The translations under genes were made by a program, and so were the position numbers. Under the pieces are notes generated by a model. The model made no database searches. It was not told the DNA's origin and saw only the letters and a program-made list of their open reading frames with translations. Positions 1-7,801 of a DNA stretch of 64,000 nucleotides are shown piece by piece; the first letter of the stretch is position 1, and every line of letters begins with the position of its first letter. Source of the stretch: Streptomyces hyaluromycini (GTDB lineage Bacteria; Actinomycetota; Actinomycetes; Streptomycetales; Streptomycetaceae); the NCBI RefSeq assembly GCF_002217755.1, contig NZ_BCFL01000018.1, positions 930,001 through 994,000 on the forward strand. Direction: 5' to 3'.

Positions 1-1
1 C

Positions 2-136
2 GCCGACGTGCTGCGCGAGGAAGCCGTCCGGCGGCTGGAAGGGCTGCGCCGACAACTCGGCGAGAACAACGGCATCACCCGCTTCGCGCTGGAGGAACGG
101 CGGGTGTACCGGAACCTGGAGCCGCCGGCCGCGTGA
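2..136 (+). CDS. C-terminal end of an unrecognised protein (partial)
   Basis: An open frame runs from the left edge of the window to a TGA at 134-136 and encodes 44 residues ending in EPPAA. It is rich in Arg, Glu and Leu and looks helical (for example REEAVRRLEGLRRQLGEN), with GC-rich third positions as in a real Streptomyces gene. The start lies outside the window. I do not recognise the family, so no function is assigned. Confidence 0.6.
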   Translation, partial: ADVLREEAVRRLEGLRRQLGENNGITRFALEERRVYRNLEPPAA

Positions 137-454
137 GCGCACGCGGCGGATCAGCGCGCGAACCGCCACCGCACGCGGGTGCGGGCCGCGGCCGGTGCGG
201 GTCGCCCGTGCGCCCGTGCTCCGTACGGCGATCCGGGTTCCCTAGTACGGCAGGATGCGCCCGGAAGGCGTCCTGCGGTCGATTTCCTGCCCGCGGGGAG
301 CGGGCCGACGAACAACGCGTACGCGGATCCGACCGTCCATGACGCCCTCCTCTTGCCGAGCCCTGACCGGTACCTGCTGTCCGGTAGGAGGGCTCTGCCC
401 CGCACATGGCTGGTCCAAGCCTGGTGCGGGGCAGCAAAGTTGGCGAGCGCCTGC
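137..454. other. Gene-free stretch with one hairpin
   Basis: No convincing gene is visible in these 318 bases; the small open frames are GC-driven shadows. The only clear structure is the hairpin at 396-433, listed separately. Confidence 0.5.
396..433. terminator. Hairpin, possible terminator
   Basis: The arms TGCCCCGCAC and GTGCGGGGCA form a perfect 10-bp stem around an 18-base loop. It lies just beyond the 3' end of the MFS remnant on the minus strand, where a terminator would be expected. There is no long T-run, which is common for Streptomyces terminators. Confidence 0.45.
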
Positions 455-580
455 TCAGCGGGGTCCCGGCCGTGGCCCGCGCAGGAACAGGGCGCTGGTG
501 AGGATGCCGAGGACGACGAGGGCGGCACCGCCGGGCAGCATCACCGCGCCGGTGGCATACCCGGCGAAACCACGGTCCGG
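455..580 (-). pseudogene. Remnant of the C-terminus of a DHA2-type MFS transporter
   Basis: The minus-strand frame ending at 455 reads AALVVLGILTSALFLRGPRP, closely matching the last residues of the complete MFS transporter at 55597-57033 (AALVVLGALTSAVFLRGARP). The DNA also matches: about 44 of 48 bases at 478-525 agree with 55620-55667. Nothing upstream resembles the other 13 membrane segments, so this is a leftover 3' end of a lost paralogue. The 5' limit is approximate. Confidence 0.6.
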
Positions 581-669
581 TAACACGTGAATCACAGGCG
601 GTGCCCCTAGGTTCCGGTGCCCATGACAGACACCTTCTGCACGTCTCACGGAAGGACATCCCTCCGGTC

Positions 670-1833
670 ATGAGCAAACACAGGAACCGCCGGGCCGCGC
701 GCATCGTGGCCTTCGCAGCCGCCGGTGCCCTGACGGTCGCCGCGGGCGTCACCGCCGTGGCGTCGGCGAGCCAGCCGGCCACGGCGACCGCAACCACCTG
801 CTCCTTCACCCGGTCCGACACCTCGGCGAGCACCGGGGACAACCCCCGGCACGTGGTGACCGGTGACCTCGACGGCGACGGGAACGCCGACGTGGTCGCC
901 GCCGACAACTCCGCCGACTCGGTCTCCGTCCTGCTCGGCAACGGCGACGGCACCTTCGGCGCGGCCACGGACTACTCCGTGGGCGACGCGCCGTACCAGA
1001 CCGTCATCGCCGACTTCGACGCCGACGGCAACCCGGACCTCGCCACCGCCGACTTCGACGGCGGCACGGTGAGCGTCCTGCTCGGCACCGGGAACGGCGC
1101 CTTCGGGACGGCCACGCAGTACACGGTCGGCTCGGGCGCCCGCGCGCTGGTCGCCGGCGACGTCGACGGGGACGGCGACCTGGACGTCGCGGTGGCCGAG
1201 GAGTCCGCCGGGCGCGTCAACCTGCTGCTGGGCGACGGTGAAGGTGCGTTCACCGTCTCCTCGCAGACGGTGACCGTGACCCGGCCGCACGGGCTGGTCC
1301 TCACCGACTTCGACGGCGACGGCGACCTGGACATCGCCACCGCGAGCGTCGCCACCGCCGGGGGCGTGAGCGTGGCCCTCGGCAACGGCGACGGGACCTT
1401 CGGCGACGTCACCGCGTACAGCAGCGTGCAGCGGCTGTACTCGCTCACCGAGGGCGACTTCGACGGGGACGGCACCACCGACCTGGCCGCCGTCAGCAAC
1501 GGCTCCGACACCCTGGAGATCTACGCCGGGAACGGCGACGGCACCTTCCAGGACCCCGTCGACCACACCACCTCCGCCCTGCCGGTCGCCGTCGACGCGG
1601 CCGACGTCAACGGCGACGACATCCCCGACGTCCTGGTCTCGTCCCTCAACGGCAACTCGGTCGGTGTCTGGACCGGCACCGCGGGCGGCTCGCTGAGCGA
1701 GCTGACCGAACTGCCGGCGGACGGCGCCTACGCGGCGGCCGCCGCCGACGTGACGTCCGACGGCACGACGGACCTGGTGGTGGCGAGCAGCAGCGACGAC
1801 GCGGTGGACGTCTTCACCGGCTCCTGCGACTGA
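670..1833 (+). CDS. Secreted FG-GAP/VCBS repeat protein
   Basis: A 387-residue exported protein. The ATG at 670 is chosen over an upstream in-frame ATG at 601 because GAAGGA lies about 12 bases before it and it begins directly with a signal peptide: basic SKHRNRRAAR, then an Ala/Val-rich core, with cleavage likely near the Ala-Ser-Ala at about residue 36. The mature part has about seven repeats centred on Asp-rich loops such as DGDGNADVV, DADGNPDLA, DGDGDLDVA and DGDGTTDLA. Such loops bind calcium in FG-GAP/VCBS beta-propellers, so an extracellular propeller is likely. No enzymatic domain is visible. It converges on the HExxH gene with only 9 bases between them. Confidence 0.85.
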   Translation: MSKHRNRRAARIVAFAAAGALTVAAGVTAVASASQPATATATTCSFTRSDTSASTGDNPRHVVTGDLDGDGNADVVAADNSADSVSVLLGNGDGTFGAATDYSVGDAPYQTVIADFDADGNPDLATADFDGGTVSVLLGTGNGAFGTATQYTVGSGARALVAGDVDGDGDLDVAVAEESAGRVNLLLGDGEGAFTVSSQTVTVTRPHGLVLTDFDGDGDLDIATASVATAGGVSVALGNGDGTFGDVTAYSSVQRLYSLTEGDFDGDGTTDLAAVSNGSDTLEIYAGNGDGTFQDPVDHTTSALPVAVDAADVNGDDIPDVLVSSLNGNSVGVWTGTAGGSLSELTELPADGAYAAAAADVTSDGTTDLVVASSSDDAVDVFTGSCD

Positions 1834-1842
1834 GCACCCGTC

Positions 1843-3639
1843 TCAGGCGGCCGTTCCGGCGGCCAGCCAGAGCGCGACGTCGCGCGGGTCGGCGGCCGTG
1901 CCGGCCATGCGCAGTTCGCGGTGCACCGCGCGGGGCAGTTCGGGGCGGTGCAGCAGCGGGCGGGCGGCGAGGGCGAGGACGAGGCCGGTCCATGCCTCGG
2001 GGTCCTCGGGGTCGCCCGCCAGCAGGCGGGCGTAGGCGTCGAAGGCGTCGGGGTCCCCGGCGACCAGGGCGCGGTCGGCGGCGGACGGCACGGGCCAGTC
2101 GCCGGTGTCCGGCACGCCGAGGCGCTGCCGGACCAGTCCGTTGCGGGCCTGCGACCAGGGCGCGGCGAGGTCGGGGACGACGGTGGACGCGGCGACGTGC
2201 GCGTCCACCGCGGCACCGGCGGCGAAGGCCCGGGCCAGGGCGCGGACGTCGTCCGGGGCGGGGGCCAGGTGCCGGACCCGCCAGCCGGTGCGGTGGTCGG
2301 TGGCCGCGAATTCGGCCAGGGCGACGATGTCCGGCCGGATCCGGTCGTCCGACCACCAGGCGGGCAGCCGTGCGGCCATGCCCCGCAGGAAGCGGCGGCC
2401 GTGCGCGGTCAGGGCGGGATCGGCCCCGAGGGTGTGAACGGCCTCCTGGGTCTGCCGCCTGCGCAGGGCGAACTCGAATTCCACCCGGGGCCGTTCGTCC
2501 TGCGGCGCGTGGTCCAGGTACCTGCTCCAGAAGTCGGTGATGCCCAGGAAGGCGTAGGCGCCCTGGAGCAGCCCCCGCAGCGGACGCGGGTCGTTGCGCC
2601 AGGGGGCGTAGTGCCGCTCGGTCCCGCTGTCCTGCTCCAGCGTCAGCAGATGGATCAGGGCGCCCAGTTTGGTGTGCTGGAACTCGTGGACCAACGTGAC
2701 CGCGAAAGTGGCCGGGTCCGGCGGCAGCGAGGAGAGCAGACCGCCGAAGGCGTCGCCGGAGGAGGCGCTCGACACCGTCCAGGGCCGTGTCGGCCGGACC
2801 TCCGCGACCGTACGCAGTCCCTCCGCCATGGCGGCGGCCGTGCTCGGATCGCTGGCCACGAGCAGGTCCAGGGCCAGACCGAACCGTTCCTGCCAGCGGG
2901 CGAGCTCGTCCTTGCCGAGGCGCTGCGGAGGCAGCGGTTCGCTCAGTTCCCGGTAGGGGTCGATGTCGTCCAGCCAGACGGTCACCGGCCGGCCCGCCGC
3001 GTCGGCCCGCAGCGTGCGCAGTCCCTGCCAGCCGGGGGCGTCGCCGTCGGGAGTCCCGAGCGGCTCGGGCGGCCCCACGCGGGCACCGTGCGGGTCGACC
3101 TTCAGCCGCCCGGCCTCCACCACCGCATCCGCCGTCCCCCACCGCGGGCGGTCCGGCAGGCGGGCCAGCCCGAGGGTGGGGAACATCGCGGCTCCGTCCC
3201 GCAACGGCACCGTGGTCCGCAATGGCAGTCCCGTGCGCAGCGCGGCGACGGCGCACACCGCGTACAGATGGCCGAGGTCGGTCCACAAAGGTCCGTCGCC
3301 CCAGGCTGTGAGCCTGAGCCGGCGCAGGCTGTGCCCCAGCCAGACGCCGATCTGCGGGTGCAGCAAGAGCTCCCCGAAGTCCTCCGGGGCGCGCTGCTGA
3401 GCCACCGTCAGGGTGTCCCACGCGGTGTCCACGGGCGGCAGCGGGCCCAGTGCACCGGGGGTTGCGGCGATGGCGTCGAGCAGGGCCCTCAGCAGCAGGA
3501 GCCGCCTGCTGTACTCGGTGCTCCGCAGGAAACGAACCGTCTCCGGACCTCCCCGGCCCGCGGCCAGGTCGTCCAGGTGAGCCAAGGGGATGACATGGTG
3601 AGCGGCGTGGGCGCGAGCCGAGCGACCGTCCTGCTGCAC
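1843..3639 (-). CDS. Stand-alone HExxH-domain protein, FxsB-associated type (candidate peptide-modifying enzyme)
   Basis: A 598-residue protein of the HExxH family associated with FxSxx-COOH peptides. The metal-binding motif is intact as VHEFQHTK at about residues 318-322. In FxsB proteins a related domain follows a radical SAM/SPASM half, but this protein has no CxxxCxxC motif and no radical SAM part. Recent work on radical-SAM-fused HExxH domains reported alpha-ketoglutarate-dependent beta-hydroxylation of peptides, so a hydroxylase or peptidase role is possible here (inference). GTG at 3639 is chosen because GGAAGGAG lies 4 bases before it; an overlapping ATG at 3641 is out of frame. The FxsA-like peptide gene ends 22 bases upstream, consistent with an enzyme-substrate pair in one transcript. 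Confidence 0.75.
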   Translation of the reverse strand: MQQDGRSARAHAAHHVIPLAHLDDLAAGRGGPETVRFLRSTEYSRRLLLLRALLDAIAATPGALGPLPPVDTAWDTLTVAQQRAPEDFGELLLHPQIGVWLGHSLRRLRLTAWGDGPLWTDLGHLYAVCAVAALRTGLPLRTTVPLRDGAAMFPTLGLARLPDRPRWGTADAVVEAGRLKVDPHGARVGPPEPLGTPDGDAPGWQGLRTLRADAAGRPVTVWLDDIDPYRELSEPLPPQRLGKDELARWQERFGLALDLLVASDPSTAAAMAEGLRTVAEVRPTRPWTVSSASSGDAFGGLLSSLPPDPATFAVTLVHEFQHTKLGALIHLLTLEQDSGTERHYAPWRNDPRPLRGLLQGAYAFLGITDFWSRYLDHAPQDERPRVEFEFALRRRQTQEAVHTLGADPALTAHGRRFLRGMAARLPAWWSDDRIRPDIVALAEFAATDHRTGWRVRHLAPAPDDVRALARAFAAGAAVDAHVAASTVVPDLAAPWSQARNGLVRQRLGVPDTGDWPVPSAADRALVAGDPDAFDAYARLLAGDPEDPEAWTGLVLALAARPLLHRPELPRAVHRELRMAGTAADPRDVALWLAAGTAA

Positions 3640-3661
3640 ATGGCTCCTTCCGCGGGGTTCG

Positions 3662-3844
3662 TCAGTCGACCCGCCTGGTTGGGTTCTCACCGCCCGCGAA
3701 GTTGACCCTCGGCTGTTCGACCTGGCGCAGCAACCGGTCCAGTGCGCGCGCATGGACGTCCGGGCTCTGCGACCTGAGGCCGGAGAGGGCGATCTCACTG
3801 AGATCGGGCAGTTCGGACTTCACAGATTCCATGGGCGTGTTCAT
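3662..3844 (-). CDS. Short FxsA-like peptide (candidate modified-peptide precursor)
   Basis: A 60-residue protein. ATG 3844 is preceded at 8 bases by GGGGG; an ATG at 3892 would add 16 residues with no ribosome site. The body (LPDLSEIALSGL then ALDRLLRQVEQP) matches the pattern of FxSxx-COOH proteins: an acidic leader with I/L-S-G/D, then a helical L-R-x-L-L segment before the tail. The expected C-terminal FxSxx is absent; the protein ends in FAGGENPTRRVD. It sits 73 bases after the caspase gene and 22 bases before the HExxH gene, all on the minus strand. Precursor status is inferred from size, resemblance and position. Confidence 0.65.
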   Translation of the reverse strand: MNTPMESVKSELPDLSEIALSGLRSQSPDVHARALDRLLRQVEQPRVNFAGGENPTRRVD

Positions 3845-3917
3845 GCGCCATCCCCCTCGGAGCGTCCACCCGTTGACTTCATGATGACGCATGGCCCAGA
3901 TGTCGGGAAGGCCGTGA

Positions 3918-5027
3918 TCAGGCCGGTGAGCCTCCTGATCCGGGGTTCAGCCGGCGGGCCGCCCAGTCCTTCAGCTCGCGCTGCGCCAGCGAGCCCGGGT
4001 CGAGTACGCCGAGCGCCTCGACGAGGGCGGCCAGGCCGCCCGGGTGCAGACGGCAGGTGCGGACGATGCTGATGATGTCGGCCCTGGCCGCTCCCAGCCG
4101 GGGGATGGCACCGGCCAGGTCGACGGGCAGCATGCCGATGACAAGCTGGCGCTGGTCGCGGTCGGCCAGGGCGGGCCATCCGGCCAGCAGTGCGACGAGT
4201 TCGGACAGGGCCGCGTCCGGCACCGGTTCCTCCCGGCGCCGGGCGGCGGGGAAGTCGTAGTGGCGTACGTCGCCGGCCCCGGACCGGTACCAGAGCGAGG
4301 TGGGCCGCTGTCCCCCCTCGGTGAACCGTCCGATCACGGTGTCCGCCAGTGCGCCCATGTCCGGTGGCCAGTTCTCGTCGTCCGAGGCCTCCAGCTCGGC
4401 CAGCACGGCCCGGGAGAACGCCCCGGTCCGCAGCACGGGGTCGTTGGCCGCTCGCTGCCCCGGCCCGGAGGCCAGCAGCACGAACTGCTCCCGGCCCGGC
4501 AACCGGTCGCCGCGGGACGGGAGTTCGGCGGGCAGTGAGCGGACGAAACCCAGGTCCTCGACGAAGGTCTGGCAGGAGTCCACCAGCCAGATCTGGCGCC
4601 GGAAGCCGGGCAGCGCGTCGGTGGTGAGGGTGGTCAGCCAGGCGTCCAGGTCGAGGTTGCGCTTGTCGTCGGCCGTGGCGTCGGCGTAGAAGAGCCTGCG
4701 GTGTCCCTGCGGGTCGGTGACCCCGTGGCCGCCCCAGACGACGAACAGCAGATCGCCCTCCAGCGCGGGCAGCCGGCGCGTCAGCACCTCCTGCACGGCC
4801 TCCCGCCCGGCGGGCCCGGCGGGCACGTCCACCTCGGGTCCGCCCGTCCCCGGCAGGGCGCCCAGCAGCAGGGAGATGTGGGCCGCGGGCACGCCGCGGC
4901 CGCGCAGCCAGGCGGTGAAGCGGCGGGCGTCGGCGGCCGGGCCCGGCAGGTCCCAGGACGGGCCGGCGGCGTAGCGTTCCACGCCGACGACGACGGCGTG
5001 GGTCCGGTCCGGGCGGACGGCGGTCAC
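3918..5027 (-). CDS. Caspase-like peptidase with C-terminal effector-associated domain
   Basis: A 369-residue caspase-family (C14) protein. The catalytic His is in VVWGGHGV (H101) and the Cys in LVDSCQT (C152), each following a hydrophobic strand as in caspases and metacaspases. Residues about 270-355 form a helical effector-associated domain (ADIISIVRTC, then PGGLAALVEAL) that resembles the N-terminus of the VMAP-like protein at 13470-14999. In published analyses of bacterial conflict systems, caspases with such domains are effectors switched on by VMAP/NTPase complexes; that role is inferred here. The ATG overlaps the stop of the upstream hydrolase by 4 bases, so the two are probably translationally coupled. 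No signal peptide; cytoplasmic. Confidence 0.88.
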   Translation of the reverse strand: MTAVRPDRTHAVVVGVERYAAGPSWDLPGPAADARRFTAWLRGRGVPAAHISLLLGALPGTGGPEVDVPAGPAGREAVQEVLTRRLPALEGDLLFVVWGGHGVTDPQGHRRLFYADATADDKRNLDLDAWLTTLTTDALPGFRRQIWLVDSCQTFVEDLGFVRSLPAELPSRGDRLPGREQFVLLASGPGQRAANDPVLRTGAFSRAVLAELEASDDENWPPDMGALADTVIGRFTEGGQRPTSLWYRSGAGDVRHYDFPAARRREEPVPDAALSELVALLAGWPALADRDQRQLVIGMLPVDLAGAIPRLGAARADIISIVRTCRLHPGGLAALVEALGVLDPGSLAQRELKDWAARRLNPGSGGSPA

Positions 5028-6250
5028 GGCAGCTCCCCGGCCAGCACGCGGTACAGCTCGGGGTTGCTCCAGTAGGCGCTGTGGGAGAGCGGGAAGGGCT
5101 GGCGGCTGTCGAGGGCGATGTCCGCGACCCGGCCGGGGAAGACGCCGGCGCCGAGGTAGCTGAGCAGGTCCCGCCGGTCGTAGACGTTCAGCCAGCGCGG
5201 CACGTGGGCGGGCAGCGGGCTGCCGGGCTCCAGGCTGGGCAGGGCCCCCAGTTCGTACAGGAACGGGGCCTGCGAGCCGACGGTCACCAGCAGCGCGACC
5301 TGCGGCAGCGGCCGCAGCACCAGCAGGTCCAGCGCGGCTATGCCGCCGAGGCTGTGGGCGAGCAGCACGACCGGCGGCTCCGCCGCGAGCACCGCCTGCG
5401 CGACGGCCTCGCGGATCGGGCCGCCGCGGGCCAGGTAGAGCAGCACGTCCCCGGCGGCCGGATGGGCCGCGTCGGTGAGCGCCGAACGCCGTTTGACCGC
5501 CTGCGCGGAGGCCAGGCCGAGGGCCAGCCGGCCCGTCAGCCGTTTGATCCGCCGGGTCACCGGGCCGCGGTGGGTGCCGGGTTCGTCCCCGGTGCCGGAG
5601 GGCCCGGGGAGCAGGGCGGCGATCCGGGCGACCGCCTCGTCGCGGGCGGTGCCGTCGAGGGCCGGGGCCGGTCCCTGCCGCCCGGTCCGGCGGCGCACCG
5701 CCTCGGCCGCGAAGGCCCGGGCCAGTTCGGTGGTTCCGGCACCCTCGACGGGGGCGCGGAGGAAGCGGCGGCAGTCGTCGGTGGTCAGTACGGCGGCCAC
5801 GGCGGCGGCGAAGTCCTCCGCGATGCCCGCCGCGTCCAGCAGCCGGCGCAGCCGGTCGTCCGCGGTGAGCGCCGGGGCCGCCGCTGCGAGGGCCTCGCCC
5901 GGCGGCCGGGCGCCGGGGGCCGACTCGGTTCTCCCCGTGGTCTCCGCGGTGAGCAGGCGCAGTTCGAGCAGCGGGTCCAGATAAAGAAGCCCCCAGAATT
6001 CGACGTCCTCGTCGAAGGCCTCCTCCGGTGCGCCGGGGGCGCCCGCGTGCGGTACTTCACGCCCGGTCCCGTACCCCGGCACGGAAATACCGTTCGAATG
6101 CAGTACCGATCCGGCAGTTCCTCCCCAATAGCAGGAAGATATGCGGACTTCGGGCCGTAACGGCCGCAGTCCTTCCCGTACGACTTCCACAGTTCCGCTG
6201 AATCCCGGCTCGCGCACGCCGGTGCCGTGTACGAATAAGACCGTCGTCAC
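5024..6250 (-). CDS. Alpha/beta hydrolase of the conflict locus
   Basis: A 408-residue protein starting VTTVLFVHGTGVREPG, the first strand and oxyanion HG of an alpha/beta hydrolase. The nucleophile Ser lies in LLAHSLGGIAAL. The C-terminal part has a likely His in PLSHSAYW. GTG 6250 is preferred because a GGGGGG block lies about 7 bases upstream; an ATG at 6277 would add nine residues. The middle (about 110-260) is Ala/Arg-rich and poorly conserved. It overlaps the caspase gene by 4 bases. An esterase or lipase effector, or a partner of the caspase, is plausible; the substrate cannot be told. Confidence 0.78.
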   Translation of the reverse strand: MTTVLFVHGTGVREPGFSGTVEVVREGLRPLRPEVRISSCYWGGTAGSVLHSNGISVPGYGTGREVPHAGAPGAPEEAFDEDVEFWGLLYLDPLLELRLLTAETTGRTESAPGARPPGEALAAAAPALTADDRLRRLLDAAGIAEDFAAAVAAVLTTDDCRRFLRAPVEGAGTTELARAFAAEAVRRRTGRQGPAPALDGTARDEAVARIAALLPGPSGTGDEPGTHRGPVTRRIKRLTGRLALGLASAQAVKRRSALTDAAHPAAGDVLLYLARGGPIREAVAQAVLAAEPPVVLLAHSLGGIAALDLLVLRPLPQVALLVTVGSQAPFLYELGALPSLEPGSPLPAHVPRWLNVYDRRDLLSYLGAGVFPGRVADIALDSRQPFPLSHSAYWSNPELYRVLAGELP

Positions 6251-6376
6251 CGTCGACCCCCCGCCCCAGAACGGCATATTCCAAGCGCCCGCAACAATAG
6301 GTCAGTTGCCCCCTCACCGGCTACACTGCGTGTGTACAACGCCACAGGGTGCGGCACTTGCCGAAGGGGGATGCCG

Positions 6377-7717
6377 GTGAGCATCGACTCCACTGTCTCT
6401 CATGTCGTCGCAGCTCTCGCGCTGGTGATCACAGCGTCCTCGGCCCTGGGAGCGGCCGCCCGCAAGCTGCGCCAGCCTTCCGTCATCGGGCAGTTATTCG
6501 CCGGCATCGCCCTCGGCCCCAGCCTGCTGGGCCTGGCCCCGGGAGGAGCGTACGAAACCCTCTTCCCGGACCAGATCAAGCCAATTCTCACTTCCCTGGC
6601 ACAAGTCGCACTGGTGCTCTTCCTGTTCGCGGTCGGTTATGAACTCGACCTCGGCCAGCTGCGTAATCGCGGCGCGGTGACCGCGGTCTCGCTGAGCGGG
6701 TTCGCGATTCCCATGCTTATCGGAGCCGGCATCGTTCTGCTGTATTCCGGAGGTTTCCGCTCCGCGAACGGCGGGCATCCGATCGACGCGACATTCACCC
6801 TCTATATGGCGGTCGCCCTGTCCATCACGGCGGTTCCCGTGCTGGCGAGCATCATCCGGGACCAGGGACTGGCCGGCACCCGCCCCGCCACGATCGCGAT
6901 GGCCGCCGCCGGTGTCATCGACGCGCTGAGCTGGCCGGTGCTGGCCGTCGCCCTGATCGGCGGCGAGGACGGCTCGCTGCGGGCCTGGAGCCTCAAGGTG
7001 GCGCTGCTGGCGGCGTACGTGCTGGTGATGTTCGTCGTCGTACGGCCCGTGCTGAAGTGGTGGATGCACCGGCCCGGCGCCCTGATGACCAATCACGTCC
7101 CCGTCGCCGCCGCGCTGGCGCTGGCCTCGGCCTGGGCCACCAGCGCGCTCGGACTGCATGTGATCTTCGGTGCGCTGCTGGCCGGCATCATCATGCCCCG
7201 CCAGTCCGACGGCGCCCCGGACAGCCAGGTGCTGCGTCCGCTCCAGGAGACCGGCGGCCTGCTGCTGCCGGTGTTCTTCACGATCTCCGGGATGTCGGTC
7301 CAGCTGAACGGACTGCACGCCTCCGACCTGGTGCTGCTGCTGGTGATATGCGCCGCCGCGATGGTGGGCAAGGTGACCGCCGGCGCCCTGTCGGCCCGGG
7401 GCGGTGCCCGGCTGCCCTGGCGTGACTCCCTGCTGATCGGTGTGCTGCTCAACACCCGGGGGCTCACCGAACTCATCGTGCTCAACGTGGGGTTGCAGGC
7501 CGGAGTGATCGGCCCCCGGCTGTATGCGCTGCTGGTCGTGATGGCGCTCCTCACCACGGCGGCCACCGGGCCGCTGATCGGCCCGCTGTACCGTCCCGCC
7601 GACGCGTCGCCGGCCGGGCCCGTCGGCACCGGCCCCGACGACGAACAGACGCCCGAGCAGACGCCGGGCCCCGGACAGGCCCCCGCCGTGGACGCCGAGC
7701 CGACGCCACAGCCGTAG
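6377..7717 (+). CDS. CPA2-type cation:proton antiporter
   Basis: A 446-residue membrane protein with about 12 hydrophobic segments. Family motifs include RKLRQPSVIGQLFAGIALGP near the N-terminus and NTRGLTELIVLN near residue 365, typical of Na+/K+:H+ exchangers of the CPA2 family. The GTG at 6377 has AAGGGGG six bases upstream and is preferred over the ATG at 6371. The last about 50 residues are a Pro/Gly/Glu-rich cytoplasmic tail. It lies inside the minus-strand conflict locus but on the opposite strand, between the hydrolase and the NB-ARC/TPR gene. A functional link, such as ion flux as an output, is possible but unproved. Confidence 0.88.
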   Translation: MSIDSTVSHVVAALALVITASSALGAAARKLRQPSVIGQLFAGIALGPSLLGLAPGGAYETLFPDQIKPILTSLAQVALVLFLFAVGYELDLGQLRNRGAVTAVSLSGFAIPMLIGAGIVLLYSGGFRSANGGHPIDATFTLYMAVALSITAVPVLASIIRDQGLAGTRPATIAMAAAGVIDALSWPVLAVALIGGEDGSLRAWSLKVALLAAYVLVMFVVVRPVLKWWMHRPGALMTNHVPVAAALALASAWATSALGLHVIFGALLAGIIMPRQSDGAPDSQVLRPLQETGGLLLPVFFTISGMSVQLNGLHASDLVLLLVICAAAMVGKVTAGALSARGGARLPWRDSLLIGVLLNTRGLTELIVLNVGLQAGVIGPRLYALLVVMALLTTAATGPLIGPLYRPADASPAGPVGTGPDDEQTPEQTPGPGQAPAVDAEPTPQP

Positions 7718-7775
7718 CGCCGGCCGCAGCGCCGCTGCCCCGGTCGAGCCGTCCGGGCCCTGAGCCCGGCCGGCG

Positions 7776-7801
7776 GCCCCTGGCTCTGGCTCTGGCTCTG
7801 G
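7776..7801. repeat. TGGCTC hexamer repeat between convergent genes
   Basis: About four tandem TGGCTC units fill the gap between the antiporter stop and the stop of the NB-ARC/TPR gene. There is no clear hairpin. It is probably replication slippage. Confidence 0.7.

Noticed and set aside
601-669. Upstream ATG start at 601 for the FG-GAP protein
   Set aside because: It would place 23 non-hydrophobic residues before an excellent signal peptide; the start at 670 is better.
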